Positions 52,552 through 56,745 of a DNA stretch of 56,745 nt are shown piece by piece (position 1 is the stretch's first letter; each line of letters starts with the position of its first letter). The notes beneath the pieces are model-generated. The model made no database searches. It saw nothing but the letters and a program-made list of their open reading frames with translations, and was not told the DNA's origin. The DNA is from a virus, in IMG/VR virus record IMGVR_UViG_3300010400_000008, positions 1 through 56,745 of that record; one strand, written 5' to 3'. The position numbers and the translations under genes were made by a program.

Positions 52552-54206
52552 GTGACCCGACCGCCACCCCCGATTTTCACGGCATCATCGAGTCGCAGTC
52601 CTTTGCGATCGAGGAGCTGACCGAGCGCCTGGCCGAGCTGGAGCTTGCGCTGGAGGATGTCGGCTACGAGCGCCTGGGCGACAATGGCCGCGAGTTCAGC
52701 GCCGCTGCACGACTGCGGATCGTAGAGATGGCGCGGCTCATGGCGCTCAAAAACCCGCTGATCAAGCGCGGTATCGCCGTCCAGGTGTTCTACGTCTGGG
52801 GCCAGGGCGTGACGATCAAGGCCGCCGACGACCGGATTAACGATGTGGTGCAGGCCTTCCTCGACGACGAGAAGAACCAGGCCGAGTTGACCAGCCACCA
52901 GGCGCGCGAGCAGAAGGAGCGCGAGCTCCAGGCCGATGGCGAGATCTTCTTTGTGCTCTTCCCCAACGCCAACACCGGCCGCGTGCGCGTGCGCTCGATC
53001 CCGGTCCAAGAGATCGCCGACATCATCACTGACCCAGAGGACGCCAAGTCCCCGCGCTACTACAAGCGCGTGTGGCAAAGCACCGAGATCAACCCCACGA
53101 CTGGGCGGATGAAAACCAGCCAGCAAACCGTCTACTACCCCGACTGGCGCTACACCCCGAAAACAAAACCCACGACCATCGGTCGCCACAAGGTCGCCTG
53201 GGAGACCCCGATCTACCATATTAAGGTCGGTGGGTTCAGTGACTGGAAGCGCGGCGTCAGCGAGGTCTACGCGGCCATCGACTGGGCACGGGCGTACAAA
53301 GAGTTTATGGAGGACTGGGCGACCTTAACCCGCGCGCTCAGCCGCTACGCCTGGAAGATCGCGACCAAGGGCGGCAAGCGCGGGGTGGCAGCCGCCAAAG
53401 ACCGCCTCGGTACCACGCTGGGGGGTAGCGCAGCCCTCGGCCCGGACACCAACCCGCCGGCGACCGTGGGCGCAACCTGGATCGGCGCCGAAGGCAACGA
53501 CATCCAGCCGATGCGCACCGCCGGCGCCACCGTCTCGATGGAGGATGGCCGGCGCTTGCAGCTCATGGTCAGCGCGGCACAGGGCCTCCCTGAGACGTTC
53601 TACGGCGGCGTGAAAGAGGGCTCGCTCGCCACCGCCAGCAGCCTCGACCGGCCGACCGAGCTCATGATGCGCAGCCGCCAGACGCTCTGGCAGGCGATCT
53701 ACACCGCACTCCTGGGCTATGCGGTGCTCTGGGCAGTCAAGGCCATCTCCGGGCCGCTGCGCGGGCTGGCGACGGTAATCAAGGAGCCCGACGGCGATGA
53801 GTATAGCGAAATCCTGACGTGGAAGACGGAGACGGTCGAGGGTGACGACGGCACAACTACCACGCAGGAGATTAATCACCGCGTCGACGTGACCTTCCCC
53901 GCGATCGTGGCGGCCGACCGCAAGGCTGACGTGGAGGCCGTGGTCCAGGCAGACACGCTGGGTGGCAAGCCCGGAGTCACCTTCGATCGCAAGACGCGGC
54001 TCCGGCTGCTTTTGCAGGCGCTCGGCATCCCCGATGTCGATGCCGTGATGGACGAGGTGCTGGAGGCGCTGGACAAAGAAGCAGAGCAGGCCGCTGCGGT
54101 CGCGGCTGAGCAGGCCAAGCAGGCCGCCCAGGCCGCAGCGGTGCCGCCTGCACCAGCGCCTGGCGAGCAACCGCCACCAACCGTTACCCAGAAACAGGAG
54201 ACCTAA
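52548..54206 (+). CDS. Portal protein
   Basis: A 552-residue protein in ATGA overlap with the terminase gene. A coiled-coil N-terminus, MALKNPLIKRGIAVQVFYVW, then the portal-type core ERELQADGEIFFVLFPNANT and PVQEIADIITDPED; C-terminal Ala/Gln-rich tail (AAAVAAEQAKQAAQAA). Order terminase-portal-protease supports the call. Confidence 0.85.
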   Translation: MSDPTATPDFHGIIESQSFAIEELTERLAELELALEDVGYERLGDNGREFSAAARLRIVEMARLMALKNPLIKRGIAVQVFYVWGQGVTIKAADDRINDVVQAFLDDEKNQAELTSHQAREQKERELQADGEIFFVLFPNANTGRVRVRSIPVQEIADIITDPEDAKSPRYYKRVWQSTEINPTTGRMKTSQQTVYYPDWRYTPKTKPTTIGRHKVAWETPIYHIKVGGFSDWKRGVSEVYAAIDWARAYKEFMEDWATLTRALSRYAWKIATKGGKRGVAAAKDRLGTTLGGSAALGPDTNPPATVGATWIGAEGNDIQPMRTAGATVSMEDGRRLQLMVSAAQGLPETFYGGVKEGSLATASSLDRPTELMMRSRQTLWQAIYTALLGYAVLWAVKAISGPLRGLATVIKEPDGDEYSEILTWKTETVEGDDGTTTTQEINHRVDVTFPAIVAADRKADVEAVVQADTLGGKPGVTFDRKTRLRLLLQALGIPDVDAVMDEVLEALDKEAEQAAAVAAEQAKQAAQAAAVPPAPAPGEQPPPTVTQKQET

Positions 54207-54208
54207 CT

Positions 54209-55702
54209 ATGTGGGACCGATTCATCGGCTTCTTGACGGGCCTGAGCGAGGCCGGTAAGACGGTCAGCGCCAAGAACGCAGCGAAGCTCAAGGCCATCCA
54301 CGACCACAGCGCGGCCATGCTCAGCATGGAGTGCGCACCGGGCCTGACCGAGGCCAGCCGTGCCCGCCTGGAAGAGGCCGCGCGCAGCTATAGCGATACC
54401 GAGCAGCTGCTGCGCAACGCGCTCCAGAGCATGTTGTCCAGCGGCTGCTCCTGCTACCTCTGCGACACCTGGGATGACGCGGTGGTCTACCGCGTGTATG
54501 ACGAGGGCGATGGGCCATCCCGGCTCTACAAGCGTTCCTACACGATCGGCGAGGATAACACCGTCGCATTCGGCGATCCGATCGAGGTCGCGCTCACGAC
54601 CAGCTACGAGCCCGTTGGCAGCCAGGCGGCGGCGGTGAGCGAGGCGAAGACCACACCGGCGGCCACGAGCGCCCCGCTGCTCCAGCTGCGCGAAGCGGAC
54701 GCGATCCCGCTCGTCGAGGCCGCGCTCCGCGAGGACGGCACGGTGCCGATCAAGATCATTGCGCCCGGCTGGGGCAGCTCCGCCTACTACCCCGCCGATG
54801 TGCTCAAGCGCGATGGCCCGAAGCTGTTCAAGGCCGGCACGCATACCTACTGGAACCACCCCACGCTCACGGAGTCGGTCGAGCGGCCCGAGCGCGATCT
54901 CACCTATCTGGCCGGCGCGCTGGCCACGGATGCCACCTGGCAGGACGAAGGCCCGGACGGGCCGGGGCTCTATGCCGATACCTTTGTGAAAGAGGCCTAC
55001 CGGCAGGACGTGGGCGACCTGGCGCCGCACATCGGCATGTCGATCTCGGCCGCCGGCTATGCCACCGAGGGCGAGAAGGACGGCCGCACGGGCAAGATCC
55101 TGACCGGCTTCCTGCTCGACGAGCACGCGCCCGCATCGGTCGACTATGTGACCCGCGCCGGCGCCGGTGGCAAGATCATCGCCCTCTTTGAGTCCGCCGG
55201 CGGCCGCGCCGCCCCCATCAGCCCCCCACAGGAGAACGACATGACACTGGCCGAGCTAGAGCAGCGCCTGAAAGCGCTAGAGACCGAGAACAAGACCTTG
55301 CGCGAGGCGGCCGACCTCCGCACCGCCGAGACGGCGCGCTACCGCGAAGCCGACGTGCTGCGGCGCGTCGCGGATGTGGTGCGCGAGGAGCTGGCCGAGC
55401 CTGAACTGCTGGACATGACCCGTACCCGCCTGGCCGAGCAGGCAGTCAAGAACCCCCCGATCGCGGCCGGTGTGCTGGACGAGGCGAAGCTGCGCGAGCG
55501 CGTGCAGGATCTGGTCCGGCATGAACTGGCCTATCTGGCGACGGTCAGTGGGAGCGGCCGCATCACCGGCATGGGCGGCAGCCCGCCCCCCGCGCAGGAG
55601 CTGAGCGAGGCCGATCGCCAGGCCCAGCGCGAGGCCAAGTTCCAGGCGATCGGGCTCTCCGAGACCGCCGCCAAGACCGCCGCCAAAGGCCGCGCCCGCT
55701 AG
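54209..55702 (+). CDS. Prohead protease with C-terminal scaffold
   Basis: A 497-residue protein. The middle part contains GWGSSAYYPADVLKR, AGTHTYWNHPTLTE (candidate His) and HIGMSISAAGYATEG (candidate Ser), as in serine prohead proteases. From residue 345 it is a coiled-coil scaffold. An internal in-frame start (55241) with AGGAG would make scaffold alone, as in lambda C/Nu3. Confidence 0.72.
   Translation: MWDRFIGFLTGLSEAGKTVSAKNAAKLKAIHDHSAAMLSMECAPGLTEASRARLEEAARSYSDTEQLLRNALQSMLSSGCSCYLCDTWDDAVVYRVYDEGDGPSRLYKRSYTIGEDNTVAFGDPIEVALTTSYEPVGSQAAAVSEAKTTPAATSAPLLQLREADAIPLVEAALREDGTVPIKIIAPGWGSSAYYPADVLKRDGPKLFKAGTHTYWNHPTLTESVERPERDLTYLAGALATDATWQDEGPDGPGLYADTFVKEAYRQDVGDLAPHIGMSISAAGYATEGEKDGRTGKILTGFLLDEHAPASVDYVTRAGAGGKIIALFESAGGRAAPISPPQENDMTLAELEQRLKALETENKTLREAADLRTAETARYREADVLRRVADVVREELAEPELLDMTRTRLAEQAVKNPPIAAGVLDEAKLRERVQDLVRHELAYLATVSGSGRITGMGGSPPPAQELSEADRQAQREAKFQAIGLSETAAKTAAKGRAR
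55241..55702 (+). CDS. Nested scaffold protein (internal start)
   Basis: Encodes 153 residues in frame within the protease gene. ATG 55241 is preceded by AGGAG at 6 bases, a better site than many gene starts here. The product begins MTLAELEQRLKALETENKTL and is helical throughout, ending ETAAKTAAKGRAR. It should be the free scaffold used in prohead assembly. Confidence 0.6.
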   Translation: MTLAELEQRLKALETENKTLREAADLRTAETARYREADVLRRVADVVREELAEPELLDMTRTRLAEQAVKNPPIAAGVLDEAKLRERVQDLVRHELAYLATVSGSGRITGMGGSPPPAQELSEADRQAQREAKFQAIGLSETAAKTAAKGRAR

Positions 55703-55776
55703 CCCCAGACCCCCGACGACCCGCCACGCGGGCGCACCCCACGCGCCCCTAGCCCCCACAGGGAGGCACATCCCCC

Positions 55777-56745
55777 ATGGCCACCAACGAGATCTATGAC
55801 TCCTACCACCTGCCGGTCATCTGCTCGAATCCGACCACGCCCACCAGCGGCAGCCCGGTGCGCTTTGGCGCGCTGACCGGCGTGGCACTCACCGACGAGG
55901 ATGCCGACGGTATCACCGTGGTCGACTTTGGCCCGCGCACCTGGGATCTGAGCGTGAAGGGCGTCAACGACAGCGGCAACAGCGCCGTAGCCGTCGGCGA
56001 CGCGCTCTTCTACGTGGACGCCGACACGCCGCACCTGAGCAAGAAGTCGAGCGGCTATTTCTTCGGCAATGCTCTGGAAGCGGTCGATAGCGCTGCGACC
56101 GCGACGATTAACGTGTTCCATAGCCCATCGCCGGGCGCGGGCACGCTGGGAGCCGGCACGGTCGGCTCGACCAACCTGGCGAGCGACGCGGTGACGACGG
56201 TCAAGATCGCCGACGCGCAGGTGACAGCGGCCAAGCTCACGACCACCATGGCCACCGGCTATATCCCGCTGCCGCTGACTGCGTTCCGCCTGATCGCGAC
56301 CAACGATATCGCGGCGAAGAACGCCGCAGACGGCGGCACGATCTCGCTCGACACCGACCCGACCCTGAAGCGGGTCAACGGCGCCACCGACAAGCAGCTG
56401 CGCATCGCCTGGGCGGCGGCGTCGGTCGTGCCGATCACCGTCGAGTTCGCCTACCCGCCCGATCTGGACGACACCGCCGCTTTGGTGGTCAATGTCCTCG
56501 CCGGCATGGCTGGCGCCTCCGACACGCCGGTGCTGACCGTGGCCTACTTCGAGGGAGTCGGCGACACCAACGCCGGCGGCAACACCGCCGCGCTGGCCGC
56601 CGCCGTCGCGCAGAAGACGGTTACGATCGCCGCCTCCGACGTGGGCGCCTACCCCAAGGCCGCCACGATCGAGATTCTGCCGGGCACGCATGCCACCGAC
56701 GCGGTCTACCTCTACGCCGCCTGGATCACCTACACCCGCAAGTAG
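55777..56745 (+). CDS. Capsid decoration protein (DUF2190-like) with extra domain
   Basis: A 322-residue protein. Residues 1-115 read as a DUF2190-type decoration domain: VRFGALTGVALTDEDADGIT, WDLSVKGVNDSGNSAVAVGD ALFY. A linker with TVGSTNLASDAVTTVKIADA follows, then a beta-sandwich C-terminal domain (about 155-322) that may project from the capsid. Its 3' end lies in the terminal repeat; the next gene on the circle is the major capsid gene at 235. Confidence 0.75.
   Translation: MATNEIYDSYHLPVICSNPTTPTSGSPVRFGALTGVALTDEDADGITVVDFGPRTWDLSVKGVNDSGNSAVAVGDALFYVDADTPHLSKKSSGYFFGNALEAVDSAATATINVFHSPSPGAGTLGAGTVGSTNLASDAVTTVKIADAQVTAAKLTTTMATGYIPLPLTAFRLIATNDIAAKNAADGGTISLDTDPTLKRVNGATDKQLRIAWAAASVVPITVEFAYPPDLDDTAALVVNVLAGMAGASDTPVLTVAYFEGVGDTNAGGNTAALAAAVAQKTVTIAASDVGAYPKAATIEILPGTHATDAVYLYAAWITYTRK
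56623..56745. repeat. Terminal direct repeat, right copy
   Basis: Identical to 1-123. See the left copy. Confidence 0.95.

Overview
The window looks like a complete temperate siphovirus genome. The first 123 bases are repeated exactly as the last 123, and the reading frame of the last gene closes inside that repeat. This points to a circular or circularly permuted molecule of about 56.6 kb opened at an arbitrary point. Base composition is strongly GC-rich. The host is inferred to be a member of the Chloroflexota: a phage lipoprotein (37407-38132) and a membrane protein (20517-21065) carry the Val/Thr-rich VVVTATP-type and Pro/Thr-rich stalks typical of surface proteins in that phylum, and a GT87-like polytopic protein fits the same picture. 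No gene names the host directly.

Layout. (1) Late genes run on the plus strand from about 46.1 kb through the end of the window and on through 1-16.3 kb: lysis cassette (46145-48692), small zinc proteins, a DNA methyltransferase, a nuclease/small-terminase fusion, large terminase, portal, protease with nested scaffold, decoration protein, major capsid protein, head-tail connectors, tail terminator, tail tube, frameshifted tail chaperones, tape measure, distal tail, a very large tail hub and tail fibre. A two-gene reverse-strand moron interrupts the connector genes (3836-4737). A bidirectional terminator (16357-16395) closes the block. (2) A long minus-strand block (33478 down to 16405), largely with 4-base ATGA overlaps, holds the replication module: winged-helix initiator, DnaC-like loader, DnaA-domain-IV protein, zinc proteins, HNH protein, Dam-like methylase and a 995-residue ParB-like protein. 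It continues into membrane proteins, two membrane-anchored DNA-binding proteins, a GT87-like protein, a HAD phosphatase and an RHH regulator. (3) The lysogeny region (33.8-45.9 kb) contains a tyrosine integrase, a degenerate HNH endonuclease, an attP-like tRNA 3' end, an exported lipoprotein, an XRE repressor with a divergent two-promoter/two-operator switch, about fifteen small plus-strand early genes, a second tyrosine recombinase, and an initiator-type tRNA-Met.

How it works together. No DNA polymerase is visible, so replication should depend on the host replisome, recruited in a lambda O/P-like way: the initiator gene (31416-32576) contains six iterons at an exact 23-bp period, and the next gene is a helicase loader. 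Beyond lambda, the iterons hold 14 GATC sites while the same operon encodes a Dam-family methylase and a stand-alone DnaA DNA-binding domain. A 7.5-unit TTCC tract lies directly beside the iterons inside the same gene; loss of one unit would put the initiator in frame with the loader reading frame. This replication locus is the most interesting system in the window. Other highlights are the initiator tRNA, two tandem membrane-tethered HTH proteins with a dense TCGCG array, families of long palindromes shared between distant intergenic sites, and the hub fused to PKD and Asp-box domains.
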